This document shows, in pieces, positions 22,513 through 29,625 of a stretch of DNA of 34,585 nucleotides. The first letter of the stretch is position 1. Each line of letters opens with the position of its first letter. Under the pieces are notes generated by a model. That model ran no database searches and was not told the origin of the DNA. It saw nothing but the letters and a program-made list of their open reading frames with translations. Position numbers and translations under genes: made by a program. The stretch lies in NCBI GenBank assembly GCA_021776775.1, contig JAJFFE010000205.1, positions 1 to 34,585 of the forward strand, given 5' to 3'. Source of the DNA: Planctomycetota bacterium. Lineage in GTDB: Bacteria; Planctomycetota; UBA8108; UBA1146; JAJFFE01.

Positions 22513-23576
22513 GCGAATCCGCAACCCCCCTCGCAATCGCGTCTATCGGGGATCGAGTCTTGTCGCCGACGCGACCTCCGTTCCTGATCGCCGAAGCGGG
22601 CGTCAATCACGACGGTCAGATAGACGTCGCGTTCGAGTTGATCGATCGCGCGGCCGAAGCGGGCGCCGACGCCGTGAAGTTCCAGACCTTCCGGGCCGAG
22701 GAGCTGGTCGCTTCCGATACGCCACGAGTCGAATACCAAGCGACCAATACCGGCGACCACGGTTCTCAGCTCGAAATGTTGCGGGCGCTACAGCTTCCGG
22801 ACGCCGCGTTCGAACGACTCGCGGAACGCTGCCACTCCGTCGGCATCGCGTTCATGTCGAGTCCTCACACGGAATCCGCGGTCGACGTGCTGGCCGATCT
22901 GGTGCCGGCGTTCAAGATCGGGTCCGGAGATGTCACGAACCAATTGCTGCTCGAGCGCGCCGCGGAAACAGGACTTGGGGTCATCCTCGGGACTGGAATG
23001 AGCACGATCGTGGAGGTCGAACGCGCGCTGTCGTGGCTGGAAGACGCCGGGGCTGGCTGGGTCATTCCGCTGCACTGCACGACGAGCTATCCGTGCGCCG
23101 ATCAGGACGTAAACCTGCTCGCTATGAAGACCCTCGCCGACACGCTCGATCGGCCGGTCGGATACTCGGATCATACGTCGGACTCGCAAGTCCCGATCAT
23201 GGCTGCAGCGCTCGGGGCGGTGATCATCGAGAAGCACTTCACGCTCGACCGGTCGCGCCCGGGTCCGGATCACGCGGCATCCATGGAGCCGACCGAATTC
23301 CGAGATCTCGCCCACGCTCTGAAGCGCGTGGCGACAATCCTCGGCCGAGAAACCAAGCAGCCCACAGAGGGCGAGCTGCGATCGCAGTCGGCCATTCGTA
23401 AGGGGCTCGTCGCCGCGCGCGATCTGCGAGTAGGAGAGGTTCTCACCCGAGACCAACTCCGGGCCCAACGCCCGGTCGGCGAGATCGGCGCCGAGGATTT
23501 GGCGACGGTCATCGGGAAAACCCTGCGTTCGCCACTCGTGAGCGGTCAGCCGTTGCGGCGCGGGGACTTCGAGTAG
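22509..23576 (+). CDS. neuB: NeuB-type sialic-acid (nonulosonate) synthase
   Basis: From the TTG at 22509, which overlaps the upstream stop as TTGA, the product is about 355 residues; a GTG at 22485 is an in-frame alternative. The TIM-barrel domain shows FLIAEAGVNHDG, ADAVKFQTFRAEEL, FMSSPHTESAVDVL, FKIGSGDVTNQLLL, VILGTGMSTIVEVERAL, LHCTTSYPC and GYSDHTSDSQVPIMAAALGAVIIEKHFTLD. The C-terminal 75 residues form an SAF (antifreeze-like) domain (SAIRKGLVAARDLRVGEVLTRDQL). The enzyme condenses phosphoenolpyruvate with an N-acetylmannosamine-type sugar to make N-acetylneuraminate, legionaminate or pseudaminate for surface glycans. Which product cannot be told from sequence by eye. No CMP-transferase or epimerase gene is nearby. 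Confidence 0.92.
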   Translation: MSESATPLAIASIGDRVLSPTRPPFLIAEAGVNHDGQIDVAFELIDRAAEAGADAVKFQTFRAEELVASDTPRVEYQATNTGDHGSQLEMLRALQLPDAAFERLAERCHSVGIAFMSSPHTESAVDVLADLVPAFKIGSGDVTNQLLLERAAETGLGVILGTGMSTIVEVERALSWLEDAGAGWVIPLHCTTSYPCADQDVNLLAMKTLADTLDRPVGYSDHTSDSQVPIMAAALGAVIIEKHFTLDRSRPGPDHAASMEPTEFRDLAHALKRVATILGRETKQPTEGELRSQSAIRKGLVAARDLRVGEVLTRDQLRAQRPVGEIGAEDLATVIGKTLRSPLVSGQPLRRGDFE

Positions 23577-23712
23577 CCGAATCCCCTCGGCGCGCCACCC
23601 CGCCGGCTCGCCTTAACCGGTCGAAGTTGCCGAACCACAATCTGCCCCTGCGGACAACCCGGTCCTCCACCGATAACGAGTGAAACGACATTGCTCGAAC
23701 AAGGAGACCTCC

Positions 23713-24300
23713 ATGTCTACCCGTTTCATTCCCACCCTGATCCTGTCACTCGCAGTGACGACTGGCGTTGTCGCCCAGCTCTCGAACACCGACTCCAAGG
23801 TCGACGAGGCCACGATCACGCTGGAACTGAACGGCGCCGACCTGGTGCTGGTGCTCGACCTGATCGCGAAGCAGAGCGGTTCGAATCTGGTCATCGCCGA
23901 GTCGGTCTCAGGCCGCGTTTCGGCGAGCATGAACAACGTGCCGTGGCGCGACGCTCTCCACGCCATCGCCAAGACCGCGGGTTGCACGTGGGTCGAAGAG
24001 CAGATCGGGTCCACGGCGTTCATTCGCGTGACGCCAGGCGAAGACGAAAACCCGATCACCCCCGCCACGGCCGAGGACCAAGCGAGCCATCTCGAAATGG
24101 TCAGCGGGTGGTTTGTGGAGCCGAGCCCGTTCTTCCCTGAACCGTTCCCGGCAGGTAGCGGCAAACCCCGCCCGCTCGACCTCCCGGTAAAGCTCAATCG
24201 CACGACGAGCCAGACGACGACGGAGCACACGCTCGCTCTGGCACTGCTCGACTACTGGCAAGAGACTGCGGTCACCACTCCGCTACCGACCTCCAGCTAA
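23713..24300 (+). CDS. Stand-alone secreted STN (secretin N-domain) protein
   Basis: From ATG 23713, with a strong AAGGAG site six nt upstream, the product is 195 residues. A signal peptide (RFIPTLILSLAVTTGVVAQ) is followed by residues about 34-95: ITLELNGADLVLVLDLIAKQ, then SGSNLVIAESVSGRVSASMNNVPWRDALHAIAKTAG. This is the short beta-alpha-beta STN domain found at the N terminus of secretins (PilQ, GspD) and TonB-dependent receptors. Nothing in the remaining 100 Pro/Thr-rich residues resembles a secretin barrel, so the domain stands alone. STN domains bind partner proteins or ligands in the periplasm; its partner here is unknown. The gene has its own 136-nt upstream gap and a hairpin after it, so it is probably a single-gene unit. 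Confidence 0.75.
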   Translation: MSTRFIPTLILSLAVTTGVVAQLSNTDSKVDEATITLELNGADLVLVLDLIAKQSGSNLVIAESVSGRVSASMNNVPWRDALHAIAKTAGCTWVEEQIGSTAFIRVTPGEDENPITPATAEDQASHLEMVSGWFVEPSPFFPEPFPAGSGKPRPLDLPVKLNRTTSQTTTEHTLALALLDYWQETAVTTPLPTSS

Positions 24301-24349
24301 CGGCGGGTCTGCCCGACCGCGGGAACAACGACTGGTTCGATGAAGACGT

Positions 24350-24378
24350 GAAGCGCAGCTCTAAAACAGCTGCGCTTC
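24350..24378 (+). terminator. Hairpin, probable terminator of the STN-protein gene
   Basis: GAAGCGCAGCT and AGCTGCGCTTC form a perfect 11-bp stem around a seven-nt loop, 49 nt past the stop. The T-run after it is weak, so it may be an imperfect terminator or an RNA-stabilising stem. Confidence 0.55.
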
Positions 24379-24621
24379 TTGCATGTTCGGGTGGGCGGTG
24401 ATGCAGCGGTACCTATATCGGTAGCGCGCCAAACAGAGAAAACGGAAAGCCGCGACCTCTACTTGGAAAGAGCGTGCTCTCTCGGCTCCGGGTCCAAACA
24501 TGGATTGAGGGGCGCCTCACCCCATCCTGCCCGTCCCCGTCGCATCGATCCACGGTGACATTGCCCGCAAGCGGCGGCTTCGCCAAGTGTGTGATCCTGC
24601 AATCGCGGCCGGCTGGAGCTA
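24379..24621 (+). other. Intergenic region upstream of the HNH nuclease gene
   Basis: With the hairpin before it, this makes a 321-nt stretch without a confident gene (24301-24621). The frame of the HNH gene is open back to 24595 but closed by a TGA at 24592-24594; no other frame gives a convincing N-terminal part of that protein. No clear promoter was found. An AT-richer patch (TACCTATATCGGTA at about 24410-24424) is the only promoter-like spot. Confidence 0.5.
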
Positions 24622-25524
24622 TTGGATTTCATTCGACAGATGGACGAGTCGCGTTTGTATGTTGAGCTTCGTTGCAGCTCTATTGAGCACTACTTGCAGA
24701 AGAAGCTCGGGTTCAAGAAGTCGAGTGCTTGGTCGCACAAGTCTGTGGCGCGCGCACTGCCTGAGTTGCCGCGTCTGCGAGAGACGTTTGCCAACGCGAA
24801 GATGACCTGGAGCACGCTGCGCGAAGTTGCGTCTGTAGCGACGACCCGAAGCGAAGAGGCGTGGATCGATTGCTTGGAGCGGAACGGGGCGGACGTTGTC
24901 GATCGAGAGGTCAAGGCGGCAAGAGGCGACGGGAGAGACGCGCCCCGTGACGGCGAGCTCAAACTCGCGCAGTCGAAACACGGCGGACCGGGCGACGACG
25001 GGCCGTTCCTGGAGTTCTTGATCGACAGCTACCTCCAGAGCTTGGCCGAAGAGCCGTCAGAACACGGCAACACCGGGTCGGACGGCGAGAAGACTCACCA
25101 TATCGAACCGACAAAGACAGTCGTCTACCACCAGTGCCCCACTTGTCGCACGTCGGCAGTCGAAACAGCGGCCGGCTCGGTCGAGATCGAGTCCACAGCT
25201 GTGGACGCCGCAACCCAAACGGCCACCGTCATACACATCGCGCCCGAAGAAGAGCAACCGCTCGCGCCATTACCTGACGATGCCGAACCCGATGACGAAA
25301 CCCCTACCGAGATGCGAACCAAAGTCCTGGCGCGTGACGGACACCGCTGCCAAAGCTGCCGAGGTCGCCGCGATCTTCATGCCCACCACGTACAACCGCG
25401 CAGCACCGGCGGCCGTACCCAGCTCAACAACCTCGTCACGACCTGCAGATACTGCCACGGACTGCTGCACCAAGACCGCCTCGTCGTCACCGGTAGCGGA
25501 CTCACCGGGTTCGAATTCTCGTGA
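24622..25524 (+). CDS. HNH endonuclease, DUF222/13E12-like
   Basis: The frame starts at TTG 24622 (GGAG four nt upstream) and gives 300 residues; ATG 24640 is an alternative. The N-terminal half (DFIRQMDESRLYVELRCSSIEHYLQKKLGF, then MTWSTLREVASVAT) resembles the helical region of the DUF222/13E12-repeat type proteins. The C-terminal 65 residues are an HNH domain: CQSC at 243-246, HAHH at 253-256, STGGRTQLNNL, then CRYCHGLLH at 275-283, supplying metal-binding and zinc-holding residues. A further CPTC pair lies at 172-175. Such genes are often present in many near-identical copies per genome and behave as selfish or recombining elements. Family members usually have 15-30 more residues before this start, so the N terminus may be trimmed. 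A 16-bp palindrome lies inside the gene and again just after it. Confidence 0.78.
   Translation: MDFIRQMDESRLYVELRCSSIEHYLQKKLGFKKSSAWSHKSVARALPELPRLRETFANAKMTWSTLREVASVATTRSEEAWIDCLERNGADVVDREVKAARGDGRDAPRDGELKLAQSKHGGPGDDGPFLEFLIDSYLQSLAEEPSEHGNTGSDGEKTHHIEPTKTVVYHQCPTCRTSAVETAAGSVEIESTAVDAATQTATVIHIAPEEEQPLAPLPDDAEPDDETPTEMRTKVLARDGHRCQSCRGRRDLHAHHVQPRSTGGRTQLNNLVTTCRYCHGLLHQDRLVVTGSGLTGFEFS
25191..25206. repeat. 16-bp perfect palindrome, copy 1 (inside HNH gene)
   Basis: GTCCACAGCTGTGGAC reads the same on both strands. It lies within the codons for STAVDA of the HNH nuclease and recurs 343 nt beyond this copy's end, downstream of the gene. Confidence 0.8.
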
Positions 25525-25546
25525 GGGACCCCCGCCCTGCCGAGTC

Positions 25547-25568
25547 AGCGTCCACAGCTGTGGACGCT
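25547..25568. repeat. 22-bp perfect palindrome, copy 2 (after HNH gene)
   Basis: The 16-bp core identical to copy 1 is extended by three more symmetric bases on each side (AGC before, GCT after). It lies 22 nt past the HNH stop codon, in the gap before the convergent lhgO end. A perfect 22-bp symmetry could be a protein-binding or cleavage site, or a termination stem without a loop. Confidence 0.8.
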
Positions 25569-25792
25569 TCCAGCCCCGTCCCCAACCACCCGTCGTCAAC
25601 AGCGGCGCGCGCCGCCGCGAGTAGGCGCACACAGCAACTCGCAGCACGCGTACACATACCTCTAAAGCCTCACCCCAATCCATGTTTGGACCCAGAGCAA
25701 GGGAGCGAGCGCTTGTTAGGTTGGATACCGCACCGACGGCGGAGTCGACGCCTACGGCAGATCGATCGTGGAGGGCCGCGAGAAACTGCAGC

Positions 25793-27010
25793 CTAAGCGC
25801 TAACCCCGAACGCCTCTTCCGCCATGTCCGCGATCGAGTCGCCGATGGCAAGCGAGGCCGTCGCCCCGGGAGACGGTGCGTTCAACACGTGGACCATGCG
25901 GGGTCGAGAGACAATGCGAAAGTCGTCTACCAACTTGCCATCGGGCTCAACCGCTTGCGCACGCACCCCGGCCCCGTGCGGCTTGATGTCTTCGCTCCGC
26001 AACTCGGGCATGAGCTTCTGCAGGGCAGTCACGAACGCCCTCTTCGAGAGCGATCGGTGAAATTCACCGAACCCGGTACGCCAGAACTTCCGAGCCATAT
26101 GCCAGAAGCCGCTGTAGGTCAGCGTGCCCATGAGATCCCGCGGTGAGAACGACGAGAGCTTGTACCCCTCTCGCTTGAAGGCGAGCACAGCGTTCGGCCC
26201 CGCCTCGACACCCCCGCCGATCATGCGCGTGAAGTGAACCCCGAGGAACGGGAAGCGCGGATCCGGCACCGGATAGATCAGGTTCTTGACCAGAGACTCG
26301 CGCTCCGGAACCAGCTCGTAGTACTCGCCACGAAACGGAATGATCTTCACGCCGGGTTCTACGCCGCACATCTTGGCGATCCGGTCGCACTGCAGGCCGC
26401 CGCAGTTGATCAAACTATTGGCGCGAACCTCGCGATTCGGAGTGCGCAGGATCAACTCGTCGGGGCGGACATCAACCGCGGTCACGCGGCTGGAGCGGTG
26501 AATGGTCACGCCCCGCTCTTCGAGGAGCTTGGCCATTTGGGCCGCGACCTGCTTGTAGTCGACGATCCCCGTTTCGGGGACGTAGAGGCCTTCGATTCCG
26601 GCGACGTGCGGTTCGTGCTCCCGCAGCCCCTCCGGGCCGAGCCGGGTGATGCCAGCGAGGCCGTTCTCTTTGCCGCGCCGTTCGAGCTCGTCCAGGGCGG
26701 CCACTTCCGCGTCGGACGTCGCTACCACGACCTTGCCGCAGTTGTCGTGCGCAATGCCGTACTCTGCGCAGAACTCGTACATCCGAAACCGGCCGTTGGC
26801 GCAATTGATCGCTTTCTGCGATCCCGGCTTGTAGTAGAGCCCTGCGTGAATCACGCCGCTGTTGTGGCCCGTCTGGTGACGAGCGATCTCGGATTCCGCC
26901 TCGAGCAATACAATCGAGCGGTCGGGATCGCGCTCCGACAGCGCGAGCGCCGTCGCCAGTCCGACAATGCCGCCGCCCACGATTGCAATCTCCGCTTTGG
27001 TCTCGCTCAT
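25793..27010 (-). CDS. lhgO: L-2-hydroxyglutarate oxidase/dehydrogenase
   Basis: The 405-residue product is an FAD-dependent oxidoreductase of the DAO superfamily. It has the dinucleotide-binding start IAIVGGGIVGLATALALSER, the LhgO-type block HQTGHNSGVIHAGLYYKPGSQKA near residue 45, YELVPER and PDPRFPFLGVHFTRMIGGGVEAGPNAVLAF in the middle, and GAGVRAQAVEPDGKLVDDFRI, then NAPSPGATASLAIG at the end. This set is characteristic of LhgO (YgaF), which oxidises L-2-hydroxyglutarate to 2-oxoglutarate and feeds electrons to the membrane quinone pool, recycling a by-product of central metabolism. It begins nine nt after moaA ends and is probably cotranscribed with it. No functional link to molybdopterin synthesis is evident. 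Confidence 0.93.
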   Translation of the reverse strand: MSETKAEIAIVGGGIVGLATALALSERDPDRSIVLLEAESEIARHQTGHNSGVIHAGLYYKPGSQKAINCANGRFRMYEFCAEYGIAHDNCGKVVVATSDAEVAALDELERRGKENGLAGITRLGPEGLREHEPHVAGIEGLYVPETGIVDYKQVAAQMAKLLEERGVTIHRSSRVTAVDVRPDELILRTPNREVRANSLINCGGLQCDRIAKMCGVEPGVKIIPFRGEYYELVPERESLVKNLIYPVPDPRFPFLGVHFTRMIGGGVEAGPNAVLAFKREGYKLSSFSPRDLMGTLTYSGFWHMARKFWRTGFGEFHRSLSKRAFVTALQKLMPELRSEDIKPHGAGVRAQAVEPDGKLVDDFRIVSRPRMVHVLNAPSPGATASLAIGDSIADMAEEAFGVSA

Positions 27011-27019
27011 GAAGGGCGA

Positions 27020-28009
27020 CTACCCACCGATCTGGTGCATGGACAGAACCGTGTTCGAACGTCCGTCGCGAAGTTCGTGTCCGACCGGCTTGGCGCCGAC
27101 CGCACGCAACAAGATGTTCTTCACTTCGTCGAGATCGTCGCTCTCCCGCAGCGCTTTTCGCACGTCGAGACGATCGTTCTTGAGCAGGCAGAGGTGGAAC
27201 TGCCCCTCCGCCGTCAGGCGAAGTCGGTTGCACGCGTCACAGAACGGCGCACTGACCGGGCTGATGAATCCGACCACCCCTTTGCCGCCAGGAACGCGGA
27301 AGTTGCGGGACTCGTCGCTCGCGTGGGCGTTGACGATCGGCTCGAGGGCGCCGAGAGCGAGTTCGATGCGCTCTTGCGACTCCGGATTGCCGACGAACTT
27401 GTCACGGGAGTACTCTGCCTCGCGGCCACTGCCGAGCGGCATGAGCTCGATGAATCGCACGTGCCACGGGCGGTCCACCGTCAGACCGGCTAGCTCGACC
27501 ACGTCCTCGTCGTTCTCGCCCCGCACGACGACGGTGTTGATCTTGAGCGGTGTCATGCCGGCACGCTCCGCCGCTTCGATTCCGGCCCACGCCTTCTCGA
27601 TATCGTGGCGACGCATCACCTGCTGGAGACGCTTTTCGTTCAGCGTGTCGAGGTGCAAGTTGATCCGGTCGAGCCCTGCCGCTGACAACTCCTCGGCGAG
27701 CTCCGGGAGCAGAATGCCATTGGTGGTCATGGACAGCTCGCCGGCCCCCGGCACAGACTTAACCTCGCGAATGATGTCCGTCAGATCGCGACGCAGCGTT
27801 GGCTCACCACCGGTCAACCGAAACTTGCGAAAACCGACAGCGACCGCCGCCTGAACCACGCGACCGAACTCCTTCGGAGTCAGCAGCTCCTCGCGCGGAA
27901 GGAAGCGCGCACCGCTAAGCGGCATGCAGTACGTGCAGCGTAAGTTACAGGCGTCGATCACCGAGATACGCAGGTAGTCGATGTCGCGCCCGAACCGGTC
28001 CAACGGCAT
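27020..28009 (-). CDS. moaA: GTP 3',8-cyclase MoaA (molybdenum cofactor synthesis)
   Basis: The start is ATG 28007-28009, giving 329 residues (MPLDRFGRDIDYLRISV); the open frame further upstream has no MoaA-like sequence. The radical-SAM cluster motif CNLRCTYC is at 21-28, followed by FRKFRLTGGEPTLR and MTTNGILL. The second [4Fe-4S] cluster site is CDACNRLRLTAEGQFHLC near 255, and the C terminus ends in GG (HQIGG), which inserts into the active site in this family. MoaA converts GTP to 3',8-cyclo-7,8-dihydro-GTP, the first step of molybdopterin synthesis; MoaC and the other enzymes are not in the window. About 255 nt separate it from nadA upstream, so it probably has its own promoter. Confidence 0.95.
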   Translation of the reverse strand: MPLDRFGRDIDYLRISVIDACNLRCTYCMPLSGARFLPREELLTPKEFGRVVQAAVAVGFRKFRLTGGEPTLRRDLTDIIREVKSVPGAGELSMTTNGILLPELAEELSAAGLDRINLHLDTLNEKRLQQVMRRHDIEKAWAGIEAAERAGMTPLKINTVVVRGENDEDVVELAGLTVDRPWHVRFIELMPLGSGREAEYSRDKFVGNPESQERIELALGALEPIVNAHASDESRNFRVPGGKGVVGFISPVSAPFCDACNRLRLTAEGQFHLCLLKNDRLDVRKALRESDDLDEVKNILLRAVGAKPVGHELRDGRSNTVLSMHQIGG

Positions 28010-28263
28010 GGCTTCACCCAATTCTTTCCAAGAACGAGCGGAATGATACCGACTGCCGCGGACTCCCGCGAGGCCGCTCCGTGGGGAGTGGTTGGCTCGG
28101 CCGTGGAGCGGATAACGGGGGTTTCGCGGCGGTTCTCCGGGTGTCTCAAGAAATGTCAGTCGCCTCCGGGCCGAGACGGGTGCCGAACTGCCGCTACGAC
28201 CCACTCGGTGCGCTAACGGAGAAAAACGGTGGGGGCAAGCAACAAACTCTGCGTGTCGAGAGC

Positions 28264-29625
28264 TCACGCCGACGCTTCGGTGATCTCGATCATTCGTTCG
28301 AGCGCGCGGCGCGCTTCGGTCGCCACCCACTCCTGCCCCGCCGGTTCGAGTCGCTCACGACGTCCGGTGAATTCGTCGACGACGTCGCCGGGCCGAACTT
28401 CGTTGTAGTCCGGCGCCTTGCCCTGCCGCAGCAGATCGACCAGAGCGACGAGGTGCGGCGGGTCGTTGCGACTCATGGTGGCGCAACCGCACCCCTGTAG
28501 GGACGGCGTACCGTCGGGTCGAGGAGCGTGCCCGAGGTTGACGACTTCGATGCCACGGGCGGCGGCCGTCTCCGCCAGATTGGTGACGAAGTGGCCCTCG
28601 GTGCCGATGGCGTAACGGCCGGTGCCGTCGGCGTCGTTCAAGACTCGCTGCCACAAGAACGACGTCGAACCCGAACCTTCAGCGGCGTCGACGACAACTT
28701 TCGGGCATTCCGGATGAACCAGCACGGTGTGCCCCCGCTTGCGCCAGTGTTCACACATCCAAGGCTCGAAGAAGGTGTGCACGCCGCAATGACTACCGAA
28801 CAAGACGAGCTGAGCGCGATCAAAAGTTGCCTGGGTGTCTCGGTCAGCGCCGTCGATGGAGAAAGAGACGCTCTCGTTTCCGCCGGGCCAGTGCGCGATG
28901 CGATCCGGCGCAATGCCCACTTGCCCCGCGACATTTTCACCCATATGGCGATCGGGAACGAAGAAGACGCGCTTCTCTTGCGCGAGCGCCCACCGAAAGA
29001 TGGCCTCGACGTTCGAACTCGTGCAAACCGCCCCCCCTCGTTCCCCGGTCAGTGCTTTGATGCGACCCGACGTATTCATGTAGCAAACAGGGAGAATCGA
29101 GTCTGCTCCGTAGCGAGCCTCGAGCGCGTCGAGTGCGGGTTCGACCATGTGATCTTTGGCGAACATCTCCATCGTGCAACCCGCCTTCGGATTGGTGATG
29201 AAAACGCGCTGCGACGGATTGGCGAGGATCGCGATGGTTTCCGCCATGAAATGCACGGCGGACTCGACGATGAGCTTCTTGTCCGGATTGGCGCGCGCCA
29301 TCAACGCTAGCTGGTACGAATCGGCGACTTGCCCTTCGAACCGCTCGACCAACTTCACGATCTCGCCACCCATGTAGTAGTGGGCGAGGACCAACAACTC
29401 GCCACCCAGCTCATCGATAGCCGGCCGGATATACCGCTCCATCCACGGTAGCACCGTCTCAGGGGTGCGATCGGGAAGCGCGAGATATTCTTCGGCGTAC
29501 GGGATGAACTCCGGCTGATACCAGTCGAGTGGATAGTCGGTTTGGCAGATGGCCACGCCGGGCCGAAGCTCGAACCCAGTGTTCACGACCTCGGTGTAGG
29601 TCGACTCGAAACGCGGCTTCGTCAT
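28264..29625 (-). CDS. nadA: Quinolinate synthase NadA
   Basis: The 453-residue product contains the NadA blocks LVLAHYYMGGEIVKLVE, VADSYQLALMA, FMAETIAILANPSQRVFITNPKAGCTMEMF, VCYMNTSGRIKALTG, CTSSNVEAIFRWAL, FFVPDRHMGENVA and the C-terminal NLGHAPRPDGTPSLQGCGCATMSRNDP; Cys residues in these blocks hold the [4Fe-4S] cluster. It condenses iminoaspartate from NadB with dihydroxyacetone phosphate to quinolinate for NAD synthesis. It is about 100 residues longer than the compact enzymes because of an N-terminal extension (FESTYTEVVNTGFELRPGVAICQTDYPLDW) and a central insertion, as in the long NadA form. Its start overlaps the nadB stop (ATGA at 29622-29625), so the two are translationally coupled. 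AGAGG nine nt upstream is the ribosome-binding site. Confidence 0.95.
   Translation of the reverse strand: MTKPRFESTYTEVVNTGFELRPGVAICQTDYPLDWYQPEFIPYAEEYLALPDRTPETVLPWMERYIRPAIDELGGELLVLAHYYMGGEIVKLVERFEGQVADSYQLALMARANPDKKLIVESAVHFMAETIAILANPSQRVFITNPKAGCTMEMFAKDHMVEPALDALEARYGADSILPVCYMNTSGRIKALTGERGGAVCTSSNVEAIFRWALAQEKRVFFVPDRHMGENVAGQVGIAPDRIAHWPGGNESVSFSIDGADRDTQATFDRAQLVLFGSHCGVHTFFEPWMCEHWRKRGHTVLVHPECPKVVVDAAEGSGSTSFLWQRVLNDADGTGRYAIGTEGHFVTNLAETAAARGIEVVNLGHAPRPDGTPSLQGCGCATMSRNDPPHLVALVDLLRQGKAPDYNEVRPGDVVDEFTGRRERLEPAGQEWVATEARRALERMIEITEASA

Noticed and set aside
26234..27493. Long plus-strand open frame opposite lhgO and moaA
   Set aside because: It spans the junction of two well-identified genes on the other strand and shows no motif or ribosome-binding site.
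28200..28263. T-rich stretch after nadA as a terminator
   Set aside because: The run of T on the minus strand is not preceded by a stable inverted repeat.
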